Origin: a virus
DNA length: 64,000 nucleotides
Reading direction: 5' to 3' (one strand)
IMG/VR virus record: IMGVR_UViG_3300028384_000422
Coordinates: 19,858 to 83,857 of that record
Shown: positions 28,201 to 33,351 of the stretch, in pieces
How the letters are laid out: every line of letters starts with the position of its first letter
How positions within the stretch are numbered: position 1 is the stretch's first letter
Made by a program: the position numbers and the translations under genes
The notes under the pieces: model-generated
The model's database searches: none
Told to the model about the DNA's origin: nothing
The model's input: only the letters and a program-made list of their open reading frames with translations

Positions 28201-28398
28201 TTAAGGTGAATAAACGTAGTAACAATAACCCTCTGATAGTAGATAACTGGCAGTATAAGAGAGGATCTCACAATCCCAACATTGATCAGTATCTAATAAG
28301 AACTGAAACAGTGCTATTCCATCATCAAGGGAACACTGTTTGTTGTAGTAACTCTCTAAGAGTTGTTGATACTTTGGAGGACCTGTGATTGTTGTCAT
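28201..28398 (-). CDS. Hypothetical protein (65 aa)
   Basis: MTTITGPPKYQQLLESYYNK, then an acidic helical segment and a Tyr/Cys-rich end (SEGYCYYVYSP). It lies 37 bases downstream of a consensus promoter and is the first gene of its unit. No recognised family. Confidence 0.6.
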   Translation of the reverse strand: MTTITGPPKYQQLLESYYNKQCSLDDGIALFQFLLDTDQCWDCEILSYTASYLLSEGYCYYVYSP

Positions 28399-28434
28399 TT
28401 AGTACAGAACCTGTTTCTGAACCTCTACAAGGTT

Positions 28435-28463
28435 ATTGTATCATGTTTCTGATACTTTGTCAA
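28435..28463 (-). promoter_or_regulatory. Sigma70-type promoter TTGACA-N17-TACAAT
   Basis: Minus strand -35 TTGACA (28463-28458), 17-bp spacer and -10 TACAAT (28440-28435), 37 bp upstream of the 65-aa gene. Consistent with transcription by unmodified host polymerase early in infection. Confidence 0.75.
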
Positions 28464-28636
28464 GGGGTGCATTGTGACACTTTCGGAGGTGATCTGAGAG
28501 GGGTTGACATACGTTAGGAAGCGTGCTAAGACTACATCATGAGAGCACATTTAAGGGGAATAAAACACACAAACATGTTTTTTTCCACATTTCCACAGAT
28601 TCCGCATATATTGTGGAAAAGTATCATTTAGGGCGT
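28464..28636. other. Intergenic region with three DnaA-box-like sites
   Basis: About 170 bp with no supported gene. TTTTCCACA at 28581-28589 is followed by ATTTCCACA at 28589-28597 (one mismatch), and TGTGGAAAA (the same box inverted) at 28612-28620. TTTTCCACA is the DnaA box described for cyanobacteria. AT-rich sequence flanks the cluster. A replication or host-factor binding site is inferred, not shown. Confidence 0.5.
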
Positions 28637-28945
28637 TTACGGTTGTTTCTCTGAAATTCTATCATGTGATCTCGCCATGAATTGAATAGGATCGAAGTTA
28701 GTTCCTTCATTGTTAGTTTGATGTATTGGAGTTGTTCTAACAATGTTGTGCCATTCTGATGAGTAGATGAGTAAACAGACGAAGTTTTGTTTGTGTCTGG
28801 AATGTTCTGCGATTTGTTTGGGTTTGTCATAAGTTCTGATGCATAGAGTTATGTACTCTGGGGAGATAAAATTGATGAACCCTTTGTGTTCTTTCCAGGT
28901 GATGTATTCTCCTTGTTTGAAGTCATCAACGGTTAGATTTTTCAT
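28637..28945 (-). CDS. Conserved hypothetical cyanophage protein (102 aa)
   Basis: MKNLTVDDFKQGEYITWKEH, then GFINFISPEYITLCIR and QNFVCLLIYSSEWHNIV look like a small beta-barrel followed by an unrelated tail. I recall this 'YITWKxHxGFINFIxxEYITLCI' pattern in other cyanomyoviruses, also unassigned. Last gene of the 30.06-28.64 kb unit. Its start overlaps the end of the 46-aa gene by 20 bases. Confidence 0.75.
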   Translation of the reverse strand: MKNLTVDDFKQGEYITWKEHKGFINFISPEYITLCIRTYDKPKQIAEHSRHKQNFVCLLIYSSEWHNIVRTTPIHQTNNEGTNFDPIQFMARSHDRISEKQP

Positions 28946-29066
28946 ATGCCCTCATTTCAATATAAAGGTCGTAATCGTCTGGGGATAGGATATCATCCCA
29001 ATCGCCATCATTGTCATCGTTGTATTTACTTTGTTGAGGGATTTGTGAACTGTGAGAGAATGTCAT
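28926..29066 (-). CDS. Small acidic protein (46 aa)
   Basis: MTFSHSSQIPQQSKYNDDND, then an Asp-rich DWDDILSPDDYDLYIEMRAYEKSNR. It is too short for most gene callers. It overlaps both neighbours in another frame, and the patterned acidic C-terminus resembles small proteins I recall in related phages. The ribosome site is poor, so the call is tentative. Confidence 0.45.
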   Translation of the reverse strand: MTFSHSSQIPQQSKYNDDNDGDWDDILSPDDYDLYIEMRAYEKSNR

Positions 29067-29244
29067 CCAGTTGTTGTTTGAGTTCATTTCTGATAGTAAT
29101 GAGGGAAGAATTGTAGAGATGTTTGTTGTCTGTTTTGTAGAGAGATTTTGTGAGTTGGTCTATACTATCGATAGCACGTTCAAGTTCAACGACGTGCTTA
29201 TCTAGTTCCACTAATTCACTCCATTCGTATAAAACATGATGCAC
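29026..29244 (-). CDS. Coiled-coil protein (72 aa, GTG start)
   Basis: Starts at GTG, which overlaps the TAG stop of the membrane-protein gene (TAGTG), so re-initiation is likely. The sequence ELVELDKHVVELERAIDSID followed by regular Leu/Ile spacing suggests a parallel coiled coil through most of its length. No family recognised. Confidence 0.65.
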   Translation of the reverse strand: MHHVLYEWSELVELDKHVVELERAIDSIDQLTKSLYKTDNKHLYNSSLITIRNELKQQLDDILSQFTNPSTK

Positions 29245-29381
29245 TATTCTTTACAGTAACTGTTATCTATTTTACATAGTTTTTGCAATTTTGCATCCTG
29301 AAGTTCTGAAACGTAGTTAATGACAGAAACACCGATGTTTGCACCGATGATGATAACGAGGGCAGCGAGGAATAGTCTCAT
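29244..29381 (-). CDS. Small membrane protein (45 aa)
   Basis: MRLFLAALVIIIGANIGVSV is a clear N-terminal membrane segment or signal anchor, followed by a charged tail with two Cys (KLCKIDNSYCKE). Start overlaps the preceding stop (ATGA) and stop overlaps the next start (TAGTG), which supports translation. Possibly acts at the host inner membrane. Confidence 0.65.
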   Translation of the reverse strand: MRLFLAALVIIIGANIGVSVINYVSELQDAKLQKLCKIDNSYCKE

Positions 29382-29512
29382 TTGTTGATGTGAATGATTG
29401 AAACTTTGAGAGTTTTGGGATCTAGAACTTTGATGTATTTGGGTTGTTTAGTGTTAGGGATAGTTGTGAACTGATTGAACCCAACACGACGAACAATAGT
29501 AGGAGTTTGCAT
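29378..29512 (-). CDS. Small basic protein (44 aa)
   Basis: MQTPTIVRRVGFNQFTTIPN, then TKQPKYIKVLDPKTLKVSII, beta-like and basic. ATGA overlap with the following gene and TGATG overlap with the preceding one place it firmly in the coupled unit. Function unknown. Confidence 0.6.
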   Translation of the reverse strand: MQTPTIVRRVGFNQFTTIPNTKQPKYIKVLDPKTLKVSIIHINK

Positions 29513-29649
29513 CAGAAAGTGATTTTAATTGTGTTGTCAGTGGGGCGGACGAATTCAGCAGCATCGTTGAGTACATCTGCTGTGAAGTGTCTCGCGTCGT
29601 TACTATTCCAGAGGAGAACGCCGATGATAGTGATGAGGACGAATTTCAT
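29512..29649 (-). CDS. Small exported or membrane protein (45 aa)
   Basis: MKFVLITIIGVLLWNSNDAR is a short hydrophobic leader, followed by HFTADVLNDAAEFVRPTDNT. I recall the 'LTADVLxxxAxxxRPTD' pattern in small cyanophage proteins. An upstream in-frame start at 29712 is possible but adds a Cys/Pro-rich, unlikely N-terminus. The stop overlaps the next ATG. Confidence 0.6.
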   Translation of the reverse strand: MKFVLITIIGVLLWNSNDARHFTADVLNDAAEFVRPTDNTIKITF

Positions 29650-29739
29650 TGGAAAGTGATGCAAACAGGGGATGAAATATGTAGAGGGGAGGTCTCGCGG
29701 CAGGAGACACAATTATATAAACCCTCTGTTGTGAATGTA

Positions 29740-30063
29740 TCAGGCGAAGATATAACCTTGCTCGAATTCTCTCACGACGTTGTTATCACGAATGAACCAC
29801 TCATAATTCTTCTGGAAAACACCATCAGTGACGCCATTACAGAACTCATTGATGATAGCATTGAGACGAGATTTAGTTGTAGTTGTTTGCCAACCACCAT
29901 CAAAGATCTCAAGGAAGTCATCACCCAAGACAGCAATTTTGTTACCGTGAAGACGAACAATAGAGGTGTTGTTTTCTTCGTTGAAGTGAACAGAAGTGTT
30001 ACCAGACTGCCAGTTCTTGTTGTTAGCGAGAGCAGCGTTCATTTGAGTTTCGATCTTACGCAT
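29740..30063 (-). CDS. Conserved hypothetical cyanophage protein (107 aa)
   Basis: MRKIETQMNAALANNKNWQS, then GNTSVHFNEENNTSIVRLHG, IAVLGDDFLEIFDGGWQTTT and TKSRLNAIINEFC. This 'NWQSGNTSV...VRLHGNKIA...GGWQTxTTKSRLNA' pattern recurs in cyanomyoviruses without an assigned role. A longer start at 30132 lies only 8 nt or less from the -10 box (almost no leader), so the ATG at 30063 is chosen. First gene of a seven-gene unit. Confidence 0.75.
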   Translation of the reverse strand: MRKIETQMNAALANNKNWQSGNTSVHFNEENNTSIVRLHGNKIAVLGDDFLEIFDGGWQTTTTKSRLNAIINEFCNGVTDGVFQKNYEWFIRDNNVVREFEQGYIFA

Positions 30064-30120
30064 GATGAGAGAGTTGAGTGAATGTTTGGTGGGGTTGGTT
30101 TCCCTCCCCCTGATGTCTTT

Positions 30121-30126
30121 ATTATA
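30121..30126 (-). promoter_or_regulatory. Probable -10 element TATAAT
   Basis: Perfect TATAAT on the minus strand, 58 bp upstream of the 107-aa gene. The 17-bp-distant position is GTATAC, a poor -35. The 21 bases at 30121-30141 match 18 of 21 bases at 56681-56701, where the -35 is perfect, so this looks like a decayed or re-spaced copy. Confidence 0.5.
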
Positions 30127-30176
30127 GGGCATAGGCGGGCGCTGTATACCACCTGTGTGCCAGTTTGTTGACTGTC

Positions 30177-30344
30177 CTAGTGTCGATCAGAAATGTTCCA
30201 CACGCCTGCGGGTGATGGATACGCCTGCCAATTACGCTTGGAGAGTGATTCTAATGCTGCCATGATTGCAGGATCTTTGAGACAATTGGGAGAGACTTTC
30301 ACAGCACCGTTGTACAACGGAATGAGGTTAGTTTTTTCTTTCAT
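30177..30344 (-). CDS. Hypothetical protein (55 aa)
   Basis: MKEKTNLIPLYNGAVKVSPN, then CLKDPAIMAALESLSKRNWQ and AYPSPAGVWNISDRH. Starts one base after the stop of the 53-aa gene (TGATATG), so co-translation is likely. No family recognised. Confidence 0.6.
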   Translation of the reverse strand: MKEKTNLIPLYNGAVKVSPNCLKDPAIMAALESLSKRNWQAYPSPAGVWNISDRH

Positions 30345-30345
30345 A

Positions 30346-30507
30346 TCACATACCATTGAGAAAATCGTGAAGTGCTTCTTCATACTCTTCATAAGAAGAA
30401 TAGCGATCACGCATAGAAGCGGGAATCTCTTTTTTAGCAGGTTTGTAACACTCTCGAACAGTGTAACCTTTGGATTCGATGTAATCAGTCAGATAGTTGT
30501 TTTGCAT
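30346..30507 (-). CDS. Hypothetical protein (53 aa)
   Basis: MQNNYLTDYIESKGYTVREC, then YKPAKKEIPASMRDRYSSYE and EYEEALHDFLNGM. Well-behaved hydrophilic sequence with amphipathic C-terminal helix. Lies between the 76-aa and 55-aa genes with tight spacing. Function unknown. Confidence 0.6.
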   Translation of the reverse strand: MQNNYLTDYIESKGYTVRECYKPAKKEIPASMRDRYSSYEEYEEALHDFLNGM

Positions 30508-30522
30508 AATTCTTGTTAGTTA

Positions 30523-30753
30523 TCAGGCGAAGTTGTATTCGGTGCAGTTACGATTGTCGCAAGATTCCCAGGCATCATAGAACATATCCCATGCTTTATT
30601 ATCACAAACAAAGGAGGAACAATCTGCCATTTCACATACCCAATCGTATGCCATATCTGCATCAGCGTTAGTATCATCAACGAAGGCAGAAAGTTGCGCG
30701 ATTGCATCAACAAATGCAGAATCTTCGATGAGTGATTGGAACTGATTTTTCAT
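30523..30753 (-). CDS. Acidic Cys-containing protein (76 aa)
   Basis: Begins MKNQFQSLIEDSAFVDAIAQ, ends CDNRNCTEYNFA and is rich in Asp, Ala and Cys. An in-frame ATG at 30774 exists but falls only 7-8 nt after the -10 box, about at the transcription start. The second ATG at 30753 is therefore preferred. First gene downstream of the stem-loop promoter. No family recognised. Confidence 0.65.
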   Translation of the reverse strand: MKNQFQSLIEDSAFVDAIAQLSAFVDDTNADADMAYDWVCEMADCSSFVCDNKAWDMFYDAWESCDNRNCTEYNFA

Positions 30754-30780
30754 GTTGTTTGCTTTGTTTTTCATACTAGT

Positions 30781-30809
30781 AGTATGGCACAGATTTGGGC
30801 ATTTTTCAA
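30781..30809 (-). promoter_or_regulatory. Sigma70-type promoter TTGAAA-N17-CATACT
   Basis: Minus strand TTGAAA (30809-30804), 17-bp spacer and CATACT (30786-30781). The -35 overlaps the 3' arm of a nested stem-loop, a promoter/stem-loop cassette. Confidence 0.7.
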
Positions 30810-30850
30810 GGGGTGTTGTGCCAGTTTGTCAACTGGTTTTTTACCCCTTG
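30807..30850 (-). terminator. Nested stem-loop between units
   Basis: Outer 8-bp stem (CAAGGGGT with ACCCCTTG) encloses an inner perfect 6-bp hairpin CCAGTT-GACA-AACTGG. It begins 13 bases after the 120-aa gene stop, so it may terminate that transcript or protect its 3' end. No long T-run follows, so termination efficiency is uncertain. Confidence 0.6.
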
Positions 30851-30862
30851 ATTTCTCTACAC

Positions 30863-31225
30863 TCACATGTAAAGATAACCGCCTGACCAATCACAACGGG
30901 CGAAACATTCTTCGCGGGAGTTATCATCTAGCAGTGTGAAGCGGATGTGCTTAGCGGGCGCTTTCCATGATGCTGGTTTATACACAGCACCAAACTTCTT
31001 CTCTACAAATGCATGAACAGACTTAGAACCGTTCTCACATTCCATCACAATTTTGTGATACTTTCTACCACTTTCAATGTAAAACTTGTAGTCCAGTTTT
31101 CTACCACCTTTGTAGAAATCTTGGGTCAATGCTTCACAAAGCATTTCAGAGTACTTGAGAACGAGTGCGAGATTGTCCATGCGTTGTTGTTGAGTAGCGG
31201 CGAAATCAGCGAAGGATTGTTTCAT
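30863..31225 (-). CDS. Conserved hypothetical protein (120 aa)
   Basis: MKQSFADFAATQQQRMDNLA, then an alpha/beta domain with RKLDYKFYIESGRKYHKIVM, FVEKKFGAVYKPASWKAPAK and HIRFTLLDDNSREECFARCD. Looks like a compact cytosolic protein. It follows the 90-aa gene by 3 bases. I recall relatives in cyanomyoviruses annotated only as hypothetical. Confidence 0.75.
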   Translation of the reverse strand: MKQSFADFAATQQQRMDNLALVLKYSEMLCEALTQDFYKGGRKLDYKFYIESGRKYHKIVMECENGSKSVHAFVEKKFGAVYKPASWKAPAKHIRFTLLDDNSREECFARCDWSGGYLYM

Positions 31226-31228
31226 AAA

Positions 31229-31501
31229 TCAACCCACACATGCCATGGGAGCATACTCTTCACGAGGCATTTTGTCGGTGTTGTAGTCAGTAACCTCAGC
31301 ACCCTTAGCAATACGCGAAGCAACCTCATGTTTGAAGTCAGTTGCACCAATAACGCTGTAGGATTTCATACCATTAGCACGGAAAGTGACACGCTTGATG
31401 AAACGTTTGACGACAACTTTCATGCCCTTAACTTCACATGCCTCAGCAATAAATGCCTCAGGGAAGAAGTCAACAATGGTGGCGGAGTTAGTAAGTTGCA
31501 T
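31229..31501 (-). CDS. Hypothetical protein (90 aa)
   Basis: MQLTNSATIVDFFPEAFIAE, then ACEVKGMKVVVKRFIKRVTF and a basic middle. The ribosome site AAAGGA lies 11 bases upstream in a leader that is almost identical to the one before the 68-aa gene. Function unknown. Confidence 0.7.
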   Translation of the reverse strand: MQLTNSATIVDFFPEAFIAEACEVKGMKVVVKRFIKRVTFRANGMKSYSVIGATDFKHEVASRIAKGAEVTDYNTDKMPREEYAPMACVG

Positions 31502-31508
31502 TTGGTGC

Positions 31509-31537
31509 TGTTCCTTTGACTCTTATAGAATACACGA
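31509..31537 (-). repeat. Duplicated promoter-leader B, copy 1
   Basis: 29 bases matching 32625-32653 at 28 positions. It contains the -10 region and the AAAGGA ribosome site, so the two following genes share a 5' leader. Confidence 0.75.
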
Positions 31538-31554
31538 GATTGACGCGGAATCAA
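31527..31554 (-). promoter_or_regulatory. Sigma70-type promoter TTGATT-N16-TATTCT
   Basis: Minus strand TTGATT (31554-31549), 16-bp spacer and TATTCT (31532-31527), immediately upstream of the 90-aa gene. Four of six and five of six consensus matches. Confidence 0.5.
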
Positions 31555-31559
31555 CCAGT

Positions 31560-31585
31560 AGTGGACACTTTGACCAACTGGCACA
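31560..31585. repeat. 26-bp dispersed intergenic repeat, copy 1
   Basis: Exact match to 33122-33147 in the same orientation. Both copies sit between a gene stop and the next promoter. The half ACCAACTGGCAC resembles the AACTGGCAC beside the stem-loop at 30.82 kb. Confidence 0.8.
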
Positions 31586-31593
31586 CGCGGAGT

Positions 31594-31833
31594 TTAATTC
31601 TCTTCTCTCTCCTCTGTAAGATCAGGAGCGAAGATAAACTCAAAGTCAACATCTTGAGGATCTACACCATCAACAACCCACTCTTCATAGCAGGCGCAAG
31701 CATCAAACTTGTCACCATTTTCAGCATTGTTTACCATAGAACGAAAGTACAATTGTGCCATCTGATCGATCATATGATCACGATCATTGGTGTTGTCGTT
31801 GTGGCAAAAGAGATCGAGAGTTGTGTCAAACAT
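31594..31833 (-). CDS. Acidic hypothetical protein (79 aa)
   Basis: MFDTTLDLFCHNDNTNDRDH, then MIDQMAQLYFRSMVNNAENG and a very acidic end (DFEFIFAPDLTEEREEN). Follows the 70-aa gene by 2 bases; last in its unit. No family recognised. Confidence 0.65.
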   Translation of the reverse strand: MFDTTLDLFCHNDNTNDRDHMIDQMAQLYFRSMVNNAENGDKFDACACYEEWVVDGVDPQDVDFEFIFAPDLTEEREEN

Positions 31834-31835
31834 GA

Positions 31836-32048
31836 TTATTCAGAAAGAGGGGATTCGCGTTTGCAAATTGAGTTTTTACCTTTTAATACGTCATCGACGT
31901 AGTTACTAACGGGATTGCGTGGTTTCATCAATTCTCTCATGGTTTCTTCGTCCAGAGAGTATTCTAAACCCAGATCTTCGTTGAACCAAAAGTCCTGCCA
32001 ATCCTCGGGTAAGTCAGTAACATCTTCGATGTTCTTTTTATCAGTCAT
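31836..32048 (-). CDS. Hypothetical protein (70 aa)
   Basis: MTDKKNIEDVTDLPEDWQDF, then WFNEDLGLEYSLDEETMREL. Acidic N-terminal two thirds and a basic end. ATG overlaps the stop of the 58-aa gene by 8 bases. Function unknown. Confidence 0.65.
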   Translation of the reverse strand: MTDKKNIEDVTDLPEDWQDFWFNEDLGLEYSLDEETMRELMKPRNPVSNYVDDVLKGKNSICKRESPLSE

Positions 32049-32217
32049 TTTTTACATTTAGTGTTTGTTGCATTGTGATACCACGAGCAGCAAAAGCATC
32101 CGAGACGATACCACATAGCGCAGTGATTTCAAAATTACTCAGTTCCCAAACATCTCCCACAAGTTCAATTTGTTCCTGAATTTCGTTGCTGAGTTGTAGT
32201 GCTTCAAAGTTGTTCAT
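32041..32217 (-). CDS. Hypothetical protein (58 aa)
   Basis: MNNFEALQLSNEIQEQIELV, then GDVWELSNFEITALCGIVSD, helical throughout. ATGA overlap with the preceding 62-aa gene and an 8-base overlap with the following gene indicate an operon. No family recognised. Confidence 0.65.
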   Translation of the reverse strand: MNNFEALQLSNEIQEQIELVGDVWELSNFEITALCGIVSDAFAARGITMQQTLNVKND

Positions 32218-32402
32218 TTTAGTGCTTCAACCTCGTAACGAATTTGGTTTGGATAGGTTTTTTGTGCCCATTTTAGCACTCGATTGTTTTGTGCTTTGAT
32301 GCCCTTATGTGTTGTTGGTTTGGTGGGCATTGTCCGAGAGACTTGCATCATTGTGAACTCATCATAGAGTCGCACGAGATACGTTTGAGTGTTACTTTTC
32401 AT
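32214..32402 (-). CDS. Small basic protein (62 aa)
   Basis: MKSNTQTYLVRLYDEFTMMQ, then VSRTMPTKPTTHKGIKAQNN and a basic helix ending YEVEALK. Tight spacing on both sides. Function unknown; basic charge might suit nucleic-acid contact. Confidence 0.65.
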   Translation of the reverse strand: MKSNTQTYLVRLYDEFTMMQVSRTMPTKPTTHKGIKAQNNRVLKWAQKTYPNQIRYEVEALK

Positions 32403-32411
32403 AGGTCGAAA

Positions 32412-32618
32412 TTACCCTCCGAAGTTGTCATCCATAAAGGCAGAGTCTTGTCCGATTCCATCATCATCACCGAACATTTCACGCCAGAGATCCATCGACC
32501 CAGTTTTTTCAGCAACAATTTTGGTGTTTTCAATGAAGTCATCAGTGTTAGATAGTGCGAGAATTTCGGGACCTGAGAGAGTAGAGCAGATGCGACCGTT
32601 TGGACCTTTGAAAAGCAT
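32412..32618 (-). CDS. Hypothetical protein (68 aa)
   Basis: MLFKGPNGRICSTLSGPEIL, then ALSNTDDFIENTKIVAEKTG and an acidic Gly-rich end. The ATG at 32618 is chosen because it has AAAGGA 11 bases upstream. The longer frame from 32651 would begin inside the promoter's -10 region. First gene of a five-gene unit. Confidence 0.65.
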   Translation of the reverse strand: MLFKGPNGRICSTLSGPEILALSNTDDFIENTKIVAEKTGSMDLWREMFGDDDGIGQDSAFMDDNFGG

Positions 32619-32624
32619 GTGTGG

Positions 32625-32653
32625 TGTTCCTTTGACTCTTATACAATACACGA
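32625..32653 (-). repeat. Duplicated promoter-leader B, copy 2
   Basis: Near-identical (28 of 29) to 31509-31537. Minus strand shows TATTGT as -10 (32648-32643) and the same AAAGGA ribosome site. Confidence 0.75.
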
Positions 32654-32680
32654 TTTTAAGGCACCTACAAGCGCCTGTGT
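32654..32680. repeat. 27-bp long-range inverted repeat, copy 1
   Basis: Exact reverse complement of 54481-54507. Here it lies in the intergenic promoter region. The other copy encodes the last codons of the 80-aa protein. Confidence 0.8.
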
Positions 32681-32734
32681 GGCGCTTTGTCAGGTGTCAC
32701 AGTATCAGAAGACCGTTGTCCATTGTTTATGCTT

Positions 32735-32875
32735 TCATTGTGCGAGATTCCAGAAACGTTGAGAAGCGATTGTTGCCTGTTGTTCAATAGGCAATTCAGG
32801 ATATTCTTCCTGAACTTGTTCAAAAAGAGATTCCATGATCTCTTCGTTTGTGTTACATGACATAAGTTTTTCCAT
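32735..32875 (-). CDS. Hypothetical protein (46 aa)
   Basis: MEKLMSCNTNEEIMESLFEQ, then VQEEYPELPIEQQATIASQR and FWNLAQ, an acidic helical protein. Its ATG overlaps the preceding stop (TGATG). Function unknown. Confidence 0.6.
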   Translation of the reverse strand: MEKLMSCNTNEEIMESLFEQVQEEYPELPIEQQATIASQRFWNLAQ

Positions 32876-33063
32876 CAGAAAGGGTTGCTCCATGTCTCGT
32901 ACTGTTTCAGGGTGATGTCACCACTCTTGCAGAGCATATCAGTGAAGTTACCGAACGCAATACGCTTGCGAATCTTATCACTTTTGTAGGAAGGATTGGC
33001 GAGACATTCCACCTTCCAGTTGTAGCGGAACTGTTCGAGAACTTGTGCTTTTGTGTGGCGCAT
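32875..33063 (-). CDS. Conserved cyanophage hypothetical (62 aa)
   Basis: MRHTKAQVLEQFRYNWKVEC, then SDKIRKRIAFGNFTDMLCKS, QYETWSNPF. The opening M-x-x-TKAQ-hydrophobic resembles that of the next upstream 66-aa gene, so the two may be diverged duplicates. The ATG at 33063 is preferred to 33111, which would extend through the promoter. I recall this 'TKxQVxxxFRYxW...WSNPF' pattern in cyanomyoviruses. Confidence 0.7.
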   Translation of the reverse strand: MRHTKAQVLEQFRYNWKVECLANPSYKSDKIRKRIAFGNFTDMLCKSGDITLKQYETWSNPF

Positions 33064-33066
33064 GGT

Positions 33067-33092
33067 TGATTGCTTGACTATGAACATAGTAT
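33067..33092 (-). repeat. Duplicated leader A, copy 1
   Basis: 24 of 26 bases match 34595-34620. It spans most of the -10 (CATACT here) down to about 3 bases before the ATG and includes CTATG-TT-CATAG, a small hairpin. Confidence 0.75.
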
Positions 33093-33093
33093 G
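33088..33093 (-). promoter_or_regulatory. Probable -10 element CATACT
   Basis: Located 25 bp upstream of the 62-aa gene and identical in leader context to the helicase promoter. The -35 position (CCCCAT) does not match consensus, so activity may need another factor. Confidence 0.4.
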
Positions 33094-33121
33094 ACACGGA
33101 ATCGGACCCAATGGGGCGATC

Positions 33122-33147
33122 AGTGGACACTTTGACCAACTGGCACA
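33122..33147. repeat. 26-bp dispersed intergenic repeat, copy 2
   Basis: Exact copy of 31560-31585, directly after the stop of the 66-aa gene (33149). Confidence 0.8.
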
Positions 33148-33148
33148 G

Positions 33149-33349
33149 TCACCCCCAGATTTCCATATACTCTTCTAGGGTAAAATGTTCATCAGTTGAT
33201 GTCTCTTCGATGATTTCTTCGATTGACATGTTAATCAAGTCCTCACGATATTCTTCGGGAGTTTGATCATCAGGATCATAATCATCATGGCAGAGATATT
33301 CCCACTCTGCCACGATTGCATCGATGAGTTGTGCTTTTGTGTAGTTCAT
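33149..33349 (-). CDS. Conserved acidic cyanophage hypothetical (66 aa)
   Basis: MNYTKAQLIDAIVAEWEYLC, then HDDYDPDDQTPEEYREDLIN and a Glu-rich tail. Two bases after the helicase stop, so probably co-transcribed with it. N-terminus resembles the 62-aa neighbour. Function unknown. Confidence 0.7.
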   Translation of the reverse strand: MNYTKAQLIDAIVAEWEYLCHDDYDPDDQTPEEYREDLINMSIEEIIEETSTDEHFTLEEYMEIWG

Positions 33350-33351
33350 AA

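Noticed and set aside
28514-28543. TTGACA with possible -10 on the plus strand near 28.51 kb
   Set aside because: At 17 bp the -10 is TAAGAC (poor match) and no plus-strand gene follows.
29587-30081. 164-codon plus-strand frame
   Set aside because: Antisense to the conserved 107-aa and 45-aa genes; no promoter or ribosome site on the plus strand.
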